The notes: generated by a model not told the origin, from the sequence alone. Positions 1 to 8,384 are shown, numbered from the stretch's first letter. The stretch is DNA of 32,524 bases from an uncultured Succinivibrionaceae bacterium (GCA_949286015.1 CASEBB010000015.1:1-32524), one strand, 5' to 3'. Numbers and translations: made by a program.

Positions 1-929
1 CACCACAAGACAAGTCCCTTTCCGAGGAGCTGAGCAAATGCTTGCTTAACCGGAGGTCTAGCTGGGATAGCTGCCTCCATTCCATGTGGTTTGGTGTATT
101 TATACCAAACTAATGCACTAAATTGGTGCAAAATAAAAATTTGCGACAAAATCATTGACGATCACCGCTTATGCGATCACACATTCATTCATTCATTCCT
201 AAGCTTAAGATCACAGTCATCTTAGCACAAGGGATCAGGGGTGACCTGAGGAACCGCAAAGACCACACTGCGCTCAGGAGAGTGGGGGCAGCAGCAAAGA
301 GGGATAGGAGTAAGGGAGTAGTTCTGGTACGGGGCTGGCGCTGTTAGTAGTGCGCAGGCGTTTTCCCCTTGTGTGGGTGTGTGCACTGCTACTTGCCATT
401 ACCCCACCTTAGAGATACGTCGCGTAAGCAACGCGTGATGCGCAATATCAGGTATTCATAAAGAGCCTTAAACCCACCGCAAAGGCCGATGGTAAGCCCA
501 TGACATAGGGGTAAATACTCTGCAGAGCAAGACGTGAAAACGTTCTCAGTAGCAGTAGTGCCTGCTCACGTGCCATGTGTTCTTACCCTCAAGAGTCATC
601 ATGGGGAGCAGCTGCTACAACAGCAGCACTCTGTTGCTGCACCATCACGGCTCAAATGGAGAGGGAGTAAAGAGATCCTTGTGCGTATCAGCTGCGCGCG
701 CAATACCAAGAAACAGAAGTGAGAGCAAGTGCAAAAATTTGCAAGAGCCCCAAGACACCTCCCTGCGATAAGAATCGCCTTCTGAAAAATGCAAGGCAGC
801 TCCTGATAACATTTTGCAGGCGAGTGCAGAGCATTCTTGCTAGAATGCCCTCACCGACACAGACCGGCCAGCTGTTAAGTTCGCTGCTCTGTGGATTGTT
901 ATGGCTTGCTGATAGATTAAGGATTCAAG
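1..929. other. Non-coding stretch with repeats at the window start
   Basis: No convincing gene is visible. It holds an AT-rich patch (about 90-150) with two short inverted repeats (TTTGGTGT/ATACCAAA near 90-109 and TGCAC/GTGCA at 115-131), an (ATTC) microsatellite near 182-198, and one copy of the dispersed family A repeat (358-547). The short ORFs at 534-955 overlap one another, lack ribosome binding sites and have low-complexity composition, so they are not called. A minus-strand frame open from about 80 down to base 1 could be the start of a gene leaving the window, but nothing in it is recognisable. Confidence 0.6.
358..547 (+). repeat. Dispersed family A repeat, copy 1 (MITE-like)
   Basis: About 190 bp that aligns with 22238-22420 on the same strand and, inverted, with 15375-15512 and 2760-2865. 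It begins GCGTTTTCCCCTTGTGTG and ends GAAAACGTTCTC, so the ends are imperfect inverted repeats. Shared internal blocks include ACTTGCCATTA, TTAGAGATACGTCGCG, GATGCGC and ACCGCAAAGGCCGAT. No ORF is contained. The size, terminal inverted repeats and intergenic location fit a miniature inverted-repeat element; a structured regulatory RNA repeat is an alternative. Confidence 0.65.
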
Positions 930-1097
930 ATGGTTACTCGACTCAAGGCGAATAATGGTGTTGTGGGTGAAGGCGTGAAGTTTGATCGCATCCGTCGCGT
1001 GACCGGTTACTTAGTGGGCACCTTAGATCGCTTCAATAATGGTAAGCGTGCTGAAGAGCACGATCGTGTCAAGCACAACTTCTCCAGCTTGCACTAA
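930..1097 (+). pseudogene. nrdD: Anaerobic ribonucleoside-triphosphate reductase (NrdD) C-terminal remnant
   Basis: The 55-codon frame from ATG 930 to TAA 1095-1097 ends in RRVTGYLVGTLDRFNNGKR followed by AEEHDRVKH. This resembles the extreme C-terminus of class III ribonucleotide reductases (E. coli NrdD has RRVCGYLGS...FNAGKQEEV...RVKH). The full protein is about 700 residues, so only the last part is present. An in-frame TAA at 918-920 closes the frame upstream, and the zinc-binding Cys pairs and glycyl-radical region are absent. There is no clear Shine-Dalgarno. A strong hairpin follows at once, as expected for a gene end. It is most likely a 3' fragment left by recombination or deletion. 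Family assignment rests on motif recall. Confidence 0.6.
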
Positions 1098-1105
1098 GAA
1101 GCCAT

Positions 1106-1146
1106 CTTGTACCGTACCCTCAGTGTTTTCTGAGGGTACGTACAAG
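1106..1146 (+). terminator. Strong hairpin after the nrdD remnant
   Basis: CGTACCCTCAG (1113-1123) pairs perfectly with CTGAGGGTACG (1130-1140) around a TGTTTT loop. The stem extends to CTTGTA/TACAAG with one bulged C, giving about 17 base pairs. It lacks a T-run, so it may be a transcript end stabiliser rather than a canonical terminator. It lies 8 bases past the stop codon. Confidence 0.55.
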
Positions 1147-1175
1147 AGCGTAAGCACCTCCCGCGCATTACCGCA

Positions 1176-1281
1176 CCTCCTCCTCCTCCTCCTCCTCCTT
1201 TTCTCTGTTCTCCTTTCCCTTACCCACCGCTTCTTCTTCTTCTTGTTCTTCTTCTTCTTCTTCTTCCTCTCATCTTCCTCA
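1176..1281 (+). repeat. Polypyrimidine (CCT)n/(CTT)n microsatellite
   Basis: Eight uninterrupted CCT units occupy 1176-1199. From about 1230 there is a run of CTT units broken by a single G. The ~105-bp tract is almost pure pyrimidine on this strand (one interruption, ACCCACCG, in the middle). Such tracts are rare in bacterial chromosomes and prone to slippage. It lies 250-350 bp upstream of tatD. Confidence 0.9.
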
Positions 1282-1530
1282 TTACTCATTTGCGCCTTAT
1301 CTACCGTACTCATATTGGCGTTCCTGCGCTCATGCGCCGTGGCGTGCGCTTCTCTTTAGCAGTTTGTCTGCGCTTTTGCTCTTTTGTGCCATAATGCAGC
1401 ACCGCTGAGTACAGCCTTACTGCACTACCTCAGTTTCAGTACCGCTAAGCAGCACCCTGATCCGATCCGGTGATCCATGGGCTGGAGCTTAGTGCTACGC
1501 TACCTGCTGACTACCGCCACAGAGGGTATC

Positions 1531-2436
1531 ATGACGTTTTTAGTGGATTCGCATTGTCATTTGGCGTCGCTGACCTTTGAGCAAACCGCCAAAGAAAAGG
1601 AAAAAGGTCGTCCGCACCAAGGCCCTAACTCCGTGCCTGAGGTTTTAGCGCGGGCGCGCGCCTGTGGTGTGACCCACATGCTCTCGGTGGCCTGCACTAT
1701 TGACGACTATCAGCACATGATGAAGCTGATCGCGCCTTATGACGGTATCTTTAACGCCTGCGGCATCCACCCGCTTAACTTAGAAGAGGCCCTCAACTGG
1801 CAAGAGGATGACTTAAAGGCATGCCTTACTGACAGCATGTGCGTGGCTTTAGGTGAGACTGGCCTCGATTACTTTTACGCCTCTGATAGCCGTGAGGCGC
1901 AGCTGGACTCTTTTGCCCGCCAAATCGATTTGGCCTGTGAGGTGAAAAAGCCTCTGATCATCCATGCTCGCTCGGCCCATCATGATACGGTCGAGCTGAT
2001 GCGTGCGCATAATGCGCGTGACTGTGGTGGTGTGATGCACTGCTTCTGCGATGAGGTGGAGATGGCCCGTGAGTGCTTAGACATGGGCTTCTTTATCTCG
2101 TTTTCGGGTATCACGACCTTTAGAGCAGCGGACAATGTACGTGAGGTGCTGCAATATGTACCGCTTGATCGCATGCTGGTGGAGACGGATTGCCCTTACT
2201 TAGCGCCAGTGCCAGTGCGTGGTATTGAGAACGAGCCTGCCTTTGTGCGCTACACCTTAGAGTACGTGGCTGACTTTAAGAAGATCCCACCAAAGGAGAT
2301 GGCGGATATCACGTCGCGCAACTTTGCCGAGTGCTTCCATGTGACGTTAGCGGAGCCAAGCAACGAGAACATCCCTGATAAGGACATCTCGGTCTACAAG
2401 CTGGAGCCGATCTTTAATAAGGGCTGGCCAAGCTAA
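1531..2436 (+). CDS. TatD family hydrolase (YcfH-like)
   Basis: 301 residues. Metal-dependent hydrolase of the TatD family, in which members act as Mg-dependent DNases or 3'-5' exonucleases; the substrate here is not shown. Family ligands are visible in order: DSHCH (H8, H10), GETGLDYF (E109), IIHAR (H145), MHCFC (H170) and ETDCPYLAP (D220). ATG 1531 is chosen because AGAGGG lies 5 bases upstream and the HxH motif sits at the N-terminus as usual; an in-frame ATG at 1477 would add 18 unrelated residues. It is slightly longer than YcfH (265 aa), owing to a charged loop (residues 21-32) and a C-terminal extension after ~275. Monocistronic, followed by a terminator. Confidence 0.92.
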   Translation: MTFLVDSHCHLASLTFEQTAKEKEKGRPHQGPNSVPEVLARARACGVTHMLSVACTIDDYQHMMKLIAPYDGIFNACGIHPLNLEEALNWQEDDLKACLTDSMCVALGETGLDYFYASDSREAQLDSFARQIDLACEVKKPLIIHARSAHHDTVELMRAHNARDCGGVMHCFCDEVEMARECLDMGFFISFSGITTFRAADNVREVLQYVPLDRMLVETDCPYLAPVPVRGIENEPAFVRYTLEYVADFKKIPPKEMADITSRNFAECFHVTLAEPSNENIPDKDISVYKLEPIFNKGWPS

Positions 2437-2486
2437 AGGACGCTGTGAGCAGGGACTCTGGTCTGGAGCAGGGTGCACGGTGGTAA

Positions 2487-2499
2487 GGGGCGGGCGCTG
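2487..2499 (+). repeat. GGGGCGGGCGCTG motif, copy 1
   Basis: Exact 13-mer 50 bases past the tatD stop. Exact copies also lie at 6737, 26859 and 32065, a near copy at 8576 (GGGGCGGGCGTTG) and a one-mismatch copy at 331. All are on the + strand and intergenic. Confidence 0.8.
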
Positions 2500-2539
2500 T
2501 AAAGCCTTAGGACGCAGGCGTCATCCCTGATGACACCGC

Positions 2540-2580
2540 AAAAAGAGAGGTGCTTGCCGTGAGGTGGGCGCCTCTTTTTC
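2540..2580 (+). terminator. Terminator of tatD
   Basis: AAAAAGAG...GGTGC pairs with GCGCCTCTTTTT, with a 2-base bulge and a ~15-base loop, and ends in a T-run. It lies about 105 bases past the tatD stop. Confidence 0.75.
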
Positions 2581-2626
2581 GTTTTGTATTTTCCCCCGAT
2601 GTTGTTGGCTTGCCAGCGGCCTTTGA

Positions 2627-2750
2627 GGTGGGATGTGAGTATCCCAAAAAGCAAATCTCAAAGGAGGTAACTGACTACAATCAGGTGCTTTACCCTTAGA
2701 GCAGGTGTTTGCTAAGGCTCTACTCTCGAGATAAGGCGCCGTAAGGCGCT
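2627..2750 (+). repeat. Family B intergenic repeat, copy 1
   Basis: Aligns with 13598-13735: AAAAGCAAAT, an AAGGAGGTA block, CAATCA, a GCTACTCT-like block and a closing hairpin AAGGCGCC-GTA-AGGCGCTT (GCGCC/GGCGC with a GTAA loop). Both full copies follow the terminator of a + strand gene. It directly abuts a family A repeat here. Confidence 0.6.
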
Positions 2751-2759
2751 TTTAGGTTA

Positions 2760-2865
2760 TCTATGTGGGGTTAAGACTCTTGATGCCTGGAGCATAAAGC
2801 GAAGCTACCGCGACTTATCTCTAAGGTGGGTTACTGGCAAGTGTGCACACACATGGGTAAAACGC
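2760..2865 (-). repeat. Dispersed family A repeat, copy 2 (inverted, diverged)
   Basis: Read on the minus strand it begins GCGTTTTACCCATGTGTG and carries CTTGCCAGTAACC and TTAGAGATAAGTCGCGGTAGC, matching copies 1, 3 and 4. Its distal half is degenerate. Confidence 0.6.
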
Positions 2866-3019
2866 TATCTTGGGTTTTCGTTTTGGGTGGCTAGTGGTGC
2901 AGATGATGGCGGATGGCGCTGGTTCTGTCAGTCACTGCGCTGAGTGCCTGTACTGGTAAGGGAATCAAGCCGCAAGGGAAGCAGCTGCAGAAGGAAATCA
3001 AAGCAAAGGAAGGTAGGAA

Positions 3020-3048
3020 ATAGGGCGCGCGTAAGATGCGGCGCGCCG
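3020..3048 (-). terminator. Probable terminator of dsbB
   Basis: GGCGCGC (3025-3031) pairs with GCGCGCC (3042-3048). On the minus strand the hairpin is followed by the T-rich CTATTTCC. It lies about 27 bases past the dsbB stop. Confidence 0.5.
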
Positions 3049-3074
3049 CAGAGATAGACCCGCAGGTCTTGGGG

Positions 3075-3638
3075 TTAGTAGTAATCCTTGTAGCTGTGGT
3101 GCTTGCGCTGCTTAAAGCACTGGCTGATAAAGAACAGCACCGAAACCACTAAACCACAGGCAAAGCTACAGAAAATCCACTCTGGCATGCTAAAGCCCAG
3201 CAGCGACCAGTCTAACTTCTCGCAAGCCGCATTTGGCTGGAACATCCATGGCAGCCACTCATTAAGTGGTAAGAACGATGGAAAGCTTGGTACCAGCTTG
3301 CACGAGCCACCAAAACCAGTCTGGTACACGGACGTAATGTGATCAAAGGCCACGACCAGACCACCGGCAGATCCCGCCATAAAGATTAAGATTGCCAGAT
3401 TGCGCAGTAGCACGTTGGTCGGACTTAAAAAGCCAATTAAGCCCGCCACGATAAAGGTGAGGTAAAAAGCACGCTCGTACACGCAGTTGACACACAGCGG
3501 TAAGCGCAGCTGATATTGGAAGTAGAGACCACACCCCTCTAAGACAATGCCTAACAGTAAGAGCATGATCCACGAGAAGCGATGGCGCGCTAACGCTTGG
3601 ATCAGGTAGATTAAACCCATAAACTTGTTTGCCCGCAT
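3075..3638 (-). CDS. dsbB: Disulfide bond formation protein DsbB
   Basis: 187 residues, inner membrane. DsbB reoxidises periplasmic DsbA and passes electrons to quinones. The CVNC pair (C49, C52) lies in the first periplasmic loop, in the context LPLCVNCVYER. The second pair is C113 (GSCKLVPSFPSFLPL) and C139, followed by WSLLGFSMPEW, closely matching E. coli DsbB order and spacing. Four hydrophobic segments lie near residues 22-42, 58-72, 78-98 and 152-172. The start could be ATG 3638 or ATG 3620; neither has a good ribosome site. The upstream in-frame extension to 3794 is unlikely. No DsbA is in the window. The protein ends in a basic, Tyr-rich tail. Confidence 0.9.
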   Translation of the reverse strand: MRANKFMGLIYLIQALARHRFSWIMLLLLGIVLEGCGLYFQYQLRLPLCVNCVYERAFYLTFIVAGLIGFLSPTNVLLRNLAILIFMAGSAGGLVVAFDHITSVYQTGFGGSCKLVPSFPSFLPLNEWLPWMFQPNAACEKLDWSLLGFSMPEWIFCSFACGLVVSVLFFISQCFKQRKHHSYKDYY

Positions 3639-5269
3639 CTTCCGCAATGAAAGAGCGTGCCCTCCTGCCGAAATAGTGTGGGTCACAGCGTGGCTGTGGG
3701 GGTGTCTGCGCCAAAACAGAGTGGTTGCAGCTGGGGTACACGCAAGCAGTAGCAGAGCGCAACTGCTGGTGCATTTGCAGACAATTATAGCCAAAGCGGC
3801 AGTAAAAAATAGCCTCGCCGCAATTTTCTTTTACCTATTGCACCACCAAAAAGTGTTTTTTGTGAGCAGTAACTAAAAGCCTGCCTTGAGGGCATGTAGT
3901 ATTCATGGCCCATGAGCCCAGAGTGGGGCGTGTTGCAGGGCTGCTTAGGGCTTGGTGTAGAGCTGCGCAAACAGGTTGCAGGAGTAGCGTGGCAGTGGAG
4001 CTGATGCAGGGTAAAGCTTGGTGACAAGTGCAGGGCATGGTGGCAGCAAAGAGAGTAGGGGCGTAACTTACGGCAGCCGCGTCCTTGAGAGTGGATAGCG
4101 AGGGCACAATGAGCAATGGCTCCTTACCAAGACGCCGCGCTGCATGTAACAGTAGGGTGGCGCCACGTTCTGGTGCTGAGCTGCTGTGCCTAATCCTGTG
4201 CCCGCATTGCCATCAGTACTTGTAGTGAGCAGCACCTTCAGCTTTAGCACCCTTAAGGTAGCTTACAGTGCTCCCCATGCTGTGCCGTCCTTGAGAGCAC
4301 AGGTGCTGTTCTCTTCAGTGCTTCCCCCACGCTTTTATCCCTAATGGTAGCAATGAGAGCAGCGCAGAACTGTCGCCCGCCATGTAAGCCGTCTTAATGC
4401 CTTAATGGTAGCTCTACTCACCGAGGCCATCGAGCGTTTGCCTCATGCCTCGCTCCGCTCGCTGTTTGCGCGAGGTGTGGTGGTGTACTGCTCTCTTGGT
4501 GCTTACAGTAAGCGTCAAGCAAAGGCCGCTTGTCCCATCAAGAGTGCTGCTATAAGAAACGACTGACCTCATAGATGATTGAACTTATGGCAACCATGCG
4601 CGCTCTACCCTCAGGTAGGCTCTGGCTAACCGGCACCATTTCATTTATCTCGAGGTAATGGACGCAACCAACACTCACCCCTGCATGCGTCGTCACTTAT
4701 GAGATCACTCATTCCTAAGCGCCCGCTGCCCATCTTTAACCGCTAACCCCGCCTTACTGCTGTTTCGCCTGTTCTTGTCAGTGCGCTTTCACCGCAAACC
4801 ACCTTTTTCACCCACGTCACCACGCACACCACATATAGGTAAAACACCATGCTTGCTGCACCAAAGTAGTGAAAAGAGTGGGGGCATTGTTCCAGAAAAA
4901 AGCAGCATTCCCGCCCATAAAAATACGCTTGCAGCGAAAGCGACTACTGAGCATGTTCTTTGCCAACTTTTGCTGTAAATTGGTGCAATGGTGCACAGCT
5001 TTGGCAAAAGTAGATGTTGCTCAGAATTCAGCTTGCTCGAGGACAGGCCCACTGCGCTTTGCTGTTATAGTGCTTCTAAGCGCCTCGCAGAGGCACCTCT
5101 TGGAGGAACCTCTCTGATGCTGTGTGCTAGAGAAAACTGCCAGTGACCTCTCATCAGGGCATCTGACTCTAGAGTAACCAGCTCTTCATAGCCAGCATGT
5201 TCGCGGCAGTTTGTGCAGCGCGTTTTTTGTCCCCATCGCGCCCTACATTCAAGATAAGGAGCAAGGCTA
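3639..5269. other. 1.6-kb gap without a recognisable gene
   Basis: Between the divergent dsbB and aspA starts. ORFs up to 93 codons occur on both strands but overlap, lack ribosome sites and show no known motif. A 53-codon frame from ATG 4405 has a protein-like composition but no Shine-Dalgarno. Near aspA there is a TATAGT hexamer (5065-5070) and an AGAGG..CCTC-TTG-GAGG..CCTCT hairpin (5089-5113), which could be regulatory. No tRNA was recognised. Confidence 0.5.
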
Positions 5270-6715
5270 ATGCGTGTTGAGCACGATTTCATCGGTACCT
5301 TAGAGATTGCCGATGACGTCTTCTATGGTGTGCAGACCTTCCGTGCATTGCAAAACTTCGACATCACCGGTGAGCACCTGCACGATTACCCTAATTTCAT
5401 CTACGCCTACGCAAAGGTGAAAAAGGCCGCAGCTCTTACCAACTGCGAGTTAGGCCTTTTAGATCAGGAAAAGTGCGACTACATCTGCCGCGCCTGTGAT
5501 GAGATCCTTACCGGCAAATACAACGACCAGTTTGTGGTCGACATGCTCCAAGGTGGCGCCGGTACCTCCACCAACATGAACACCAATGAGGTCGTAGCCA
5601 ACCTTGGTCTGACCTTAATGGGCCATCACAAGGGCGAGTATCAGTTCCTACACCCAAACGATCACGTTAACCTCTCGCAGTCCACTAACGACTCCTATCC
5701 AACGGCCATTAAGCTGGCGGTCTATGCCGACTTAGGCGAGCTCTATCACGCCATTATTGCACTGCGTGATGCCTTCTACGCTAAGGCCGAGGAGTTCAAA
5801 GACGTCATCAAAATGGGCCGCACCCAGCTGCAAGATGCCGTGCCTATGACCTTGGGCCAAGAGTTCCATGCCTTTGGCTCCTTGCTCTATGACGACATTA
5901 AGCGCCTTAAGGCTGCAGGTGAGCTCATGCTGGTGGTCAATATGGGCGGTACTGCCATTGGCACGGGCATTAACTCCCATCCTAAGTTCGCCTCCACTGT
6001 CGTGAAGCATTTGGGTGAGATTACCGGCAGCAAGATCATCTCCGCTGAGGACTTAGTCGCTGCTACCCCAGATTGCTCGTCCTATATGCAGGTGATGGAC
6101 ACCTTAAAGAGCATGGCCGTTAAGCTCTCGCAAACCTGCAATGACTTACGCCTCTTAAGCTCCGGCCCACGCTGCGGTCTTAATGAGATCAACCTGCCAA
6201 AGATGCAGCCTGGCTCATCGATCATGCCTGGCAAGGTTAACCCTGTGATCCCAGAGGTGGTTAATCAGGTGTGCTACCACGTCATTGGCGCCGCTGTCTC
6301 TGTAAGCTTTGCCGCTGAAGCTGGTCAATTGCAGCTTAACGTGATGGAGCCTGCGATTGCTTACGAGATCTTTAAGTCCATCAAGATGCTCAAGCGCGCC
6401 TGCACCACCTTACGCGAGAAGTGCGTCACAGGCATTACTGCCAACAAGCAGGTGTGCTTGGACTTTGTGCACAACTCCATTGGCATCGTCACTGCGCTCA
6501 ATCCTTACATTGGCTACGAGAACAGCGCCTCCATTGCCAAGGAGGCCTTAGCCACTGGCAAGCGCGTGCGTGATATCGCCTTAGAGCGTGGCCTGCTGAC
6601 TGAGGAGCAGTTAGACGAGCTCTTAAGCCCTGAGAACATGCTCAACCCACATCTGTCTGCTGAGAGTCGGCAGCACTTTAAGCCGCAATCCCCAGCAAAG
6701 GAGCAAGGTAAGTAG
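5270..6715 (+). CDS. aspA: Aspartate ammonia-lyase (aspartase)
   Basis: 481 residues, cytoplasmic homotetramer of the fumarase/aspartase superfamily. It deaminates L-aspartate to fumarate and ammonia, feeding fumarate respiration and succinate production. Family blocks in order: GAGTSTNMNTNEV (96-108), QSTNDSYPTA (137-146), GRTQLQDAVP (183-192) and the signature GSSIMPGKVNPVIPE (315-329). Length equals E. coli AspA (478). AAGGAG at 5256-5261 sits 8 bases before ATG 5270. dcuA follows 262 bases downstream in the same direction, the same partnership as the E. coli aspA-dcuA unit. Fumarase is the main alternative; the E/V-rich N-terminus (MRVEHDFIGTLEI) and the dcuA neighbour favour aspartase. 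Confidence 0.93.
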   Translation: MRVEHDFIGTLEIADDVFYGVQTFRALQNFDITGEHLHDYPNFIYAYAKVKKAAALTNCELGLLDQEKCDYICRACDEILTGKYNDQFVVDMLQGGAGTSTNMNTNEVVANLGLTLMGHHKGEYQFLHPNDHVNLSQSTNDSYPTAIKLAVYADLGELYHAIIALRDAFYAKAEEFKDVIKMGRTQLQDAVPMTLGQEFHAFGSLLYDDIKRLKAAGELMLVVNMGGTAIGTGINSHPKFASTVVKHLGEITGSKIISAEDLVAATPDCSSYMQVMDTLKSMAVKLSQTCNDLRLLSSGPRCGLNEINLPKMQPGSSIMPGKVNPVIPEVVNQVCYHVIGAAVSVSFAAEAGQLQLNVMEPAIAYEIFKSIKMLKRACTTLREKCVTGITANKQVCLDFVHNSIGIVTALNPYIGYENSASIAKEALATGKRVRDIALERGLLTEEQLDELLSPENMLNPHLSAESRQHFKPQSPAKEQGK

Positions 6716-6736
6716 CCTGCATTAAGCGCAACCTGC

Positions 6737-6749
6737 GGGGCGGGCGCTG
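6737..6749 (+). repeat. GGGGCGGGCGCTG motif, copy 2
   Basis: Exact 13-mer in the aspA-dcuA gap, 21 bases past the aspA stop. Confidence 0.8.
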
Positions 6750-6977
6750 GCAAATGAGGTAGCAGTGCTCTTGTGAGGAGCTTGCTCCTGACAGCGCTCT
6801 CCCGTATGATTGACGACTTTTGGCGTGGCGTGGCGGCGTGGTGCGGAGGAGCTGAGCTGTGCGGACGCTTGGGCAAAAGCCGCACGCACTGCTCTTGCTC
6901 TTGCTCTTGCGCTGGCGCTGTGTTGCGCTTGCTTACCAGACCATCAACTACAAACAACCAAGCACAGGGGGAAGCTT

Positions 6978-8384
6978 ATGGACATTTTGCTAATCCTGCG
7001 GCTCGTCGTTTTGTTCGGCGTGATCTTCTTTGGTATTCGCTTAGGCGGTATGGCTATCGGTTACACCGGTGGCTTGGGTGTCATCATCCTCACCGTGTTC
7101 TTAGGCATGAATGCCGGTGCCATTCCTACCGACGTTATTCTCATCATCATGTCGGTGATTGCCGCCATTACCGCCTTACAAAAGGCAGGTGGCCTCGATT
7201 ACATGGTGCGTGTAGCTGAGCATATCTTGCGCAATCACCCACGGCACATCAACTATCTGGCACCAACCGTAACCTATGTCATGACCGTGCTGGCTGGTAC
7301 CGGTCACACCGCCTTTGCTATGATCCCTGTGATTGTGGAAGTGGCAAAAGAGCAGGACATTAAGCCAGTGGCACCACTGTCGATTGCAGTGGTCTCGGGT
7401 CAGGTGGCTATTACCGCCTCGCCTGTGTCAGCAGCAGTGGTGTATATGACCGGCGTCTTAGAGCCTTTAGGTTGGTCGTATCCGGCCTTACTGGGTATCT
7501 GGATTCTCACCACTTACGCAGGCTGCATGATTGCCGCTTTTATCATGTCGACCTTTTTCTATAAGGGTAAGCTCTCGGAGGATCCAACCTACTTAGAGCG
7601 CGTCAAAGAGGGCTTAATCGCTCCTATCCACAGCGAGAAAAAGGCAGAGTTACCAGCAACAGCAAAGAGCTCGGTGGCGATCTTCTTAAGCGGCGTGCTC
7701 TTAGTGGTGATATACGCGACCTTCATCTCTGACGTGATCCGCGTGCCACTGGTGGCCTCATTACAAGAGAGTGTGGCTCAGGGTAGCACCATGGCGGCTG
7801 CCTTCTTAACGGTGTTAGAGCCATTAAAGCTTGCCCGTGACGGCGCCATCATGTCCTTTATGCTGCTGATTGCGACCTTGATCGTGATTAAGTGCAAGGT
7901 GCCTACAGGAGAGCTGGCGGATACCCCAACCTTTAAGTCCGGTATGACGGCCTGTATCTGCGTGCTGGGTGTCGCATGGCTGGGTAACACCTTTGTGGCA
8001 GGCTATACCGCGCAGATCGAGACCTTCTCGCAAGAGATCATCAGTCAGTACCCAGGTGTGCTGGCAGTAGTGCTCTTCTTTATCTCCGCGCTGCTGTACT
8101 CGCAAGCTGCTACCGCCAAGGCTTTAGTGCCAGTGATCATTGTGGCGCTCAATATGGAGGTGCACCCAGAGCTCTCCTACATCTTAGTGGCTTCGTTTGC
8201 AGCGGTGAGCGGTCTCTTCATTCTGCCAACGTACCCAACCTTACTAGGTGCGGTGCAAATGGATGATACCGGTACGACTAAGATCGGTAAGTTCGTCTTC
8301 AATCATTCGCTGCTGATTCCTTGCTGCTTGAGTATCTTCTTCTCGGTGGTGTTGGGCTTTGCCGCAGCTTCGGCCTTTGCCTAA
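6978..8384 (+). CDS. dcuA: Anaerobic C4-dicarboxylate antiporter DcuA
   Basis: 468 residues, inner membrane, Dcu family. It exchanges aspartate, fumarate, malate and succinate. The sequence tracks E. coli DcuA more closely than DcuB: GGLDYMV..AEHILR, AGTGHTAFAMIPVI, VAITASPVSAAVVYM, ACICVLGVAWLG, SALLYSQAATAKAL and TYPTLLGAVQMDDTGTTKIGKFVFNH are all present. About ten hydrophobic segments are visible. It is some 35 residues longer than E. coli DcuA, mainly from a central loop (about residues 255-285). ATG 6978 has AGGGGGA 5-6 bases upstream and gives the usual DcuA N-terminus; a longer frame from 6810 adds unrelated residues. Together with aspA it supplies fumarate for anaerobic respiration. 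Confidence 0.93.
   Translation: MDILLILRLVVLFGVIFFGIRLGGMAIGYTGGLGVIILTVFLGMNAGAIPTDVILIIMSVIAAITALQKAGGLDYMVRVAEHILRNHPRHINYLAPTVTYVMTVLAGTGHTAFAMIPVIVEVAKEQDIKPVAPLSIAVVSGQVAITASPVSAAVVYMTGVLEPLGWSYPALLGIWILTTYAGCMIAAFIMSTFFYKGKLSEDPTYLERVKEGLIAPIHSEKKAELPATAKSSVAIFLSGVLLVVIYATFISDVIRVPLVASLQESVAQGSTMAAAFLTVLEPLKLARDGAIMSFMLLIATLIVIKCKVPTGELADTPTFKSGMTACICVLGVAWLGNTFVAGYTAQIETFSQEIISQYPGVLAVVLFFISALLYSQAATAKALVPVIIVALNMEVHPELSYILVASFAAVSGLFILPTYPTLLGAVQMDDTGTTKIGKFVFNHSLLIPCCLSIFFSVVLGFAAASAFA

Larger units (their letters stand above)
1098..1530. other. Gap between nrdD remnant and tatD
   Basis: Contains the hairpin at 1106-1146 and a long pyrimidine tract (1176-1281). A CATAAT at 1390-1395 could be a -10 for tatD but has no well-spaced -35. 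Long ORFs on both strands across the tract translate to poly-Leu/Phe or poly-Lys/Arg and are artefacts of the triplet repeats. Confidence 0.5.
2437..3074. other. Repeat-rich gap between tatD and dsbB
   Basis: Holds the GGGGCGGGCGCTG motif (2487-2499), a short GTCATC/GATGAC hairpin (2520-2534), the tatD terminator, a family B repeat (2627-2750), an inverted family A repeat (2760-2865) and the dsbB terminator. No gene was found. Confidence 0.65.

Noticed and set aside
534-955. Three overlapping short + strand ORFs
   Set aside because: Different frames over the same bases, no ribosome site, no recognisable motif; one overlaps the family A repeat.
1023-1359. Overlapping ORFs of 96 and 106 codons on opposite strands
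   Set aside because: Both owe their length to the CCT/CTT microsatellite and translate to poly-Leu/Phe or poly-Lys/Arg without a ribosome binding site.
3785-4250. Minus-strand ORFs of 60-93 codons upstream of dsbB
   Set aside because: Mutually overlapping frames rich in His, Cys, Thr and Ser with no start signals; typical chance ORFs of non-coding sequence.
4405-4566. 53-codon frame (MVALLTEAIERLPHASLRSL...)
   Set aside because: Composition is protein-like but there is no Shine-Dalgarno, no family recognised and no supporting context. Kept only as a note under the 1.6-kb gap.
6810-6977. N-terminal extension of dcuA to ATG 6810
   Set aside because: The extra 56 residues are Ala/Cys-rich repeats unrelated to Dcu proteins; ATG 6978 has a good ribosome site and the family N-terminus.
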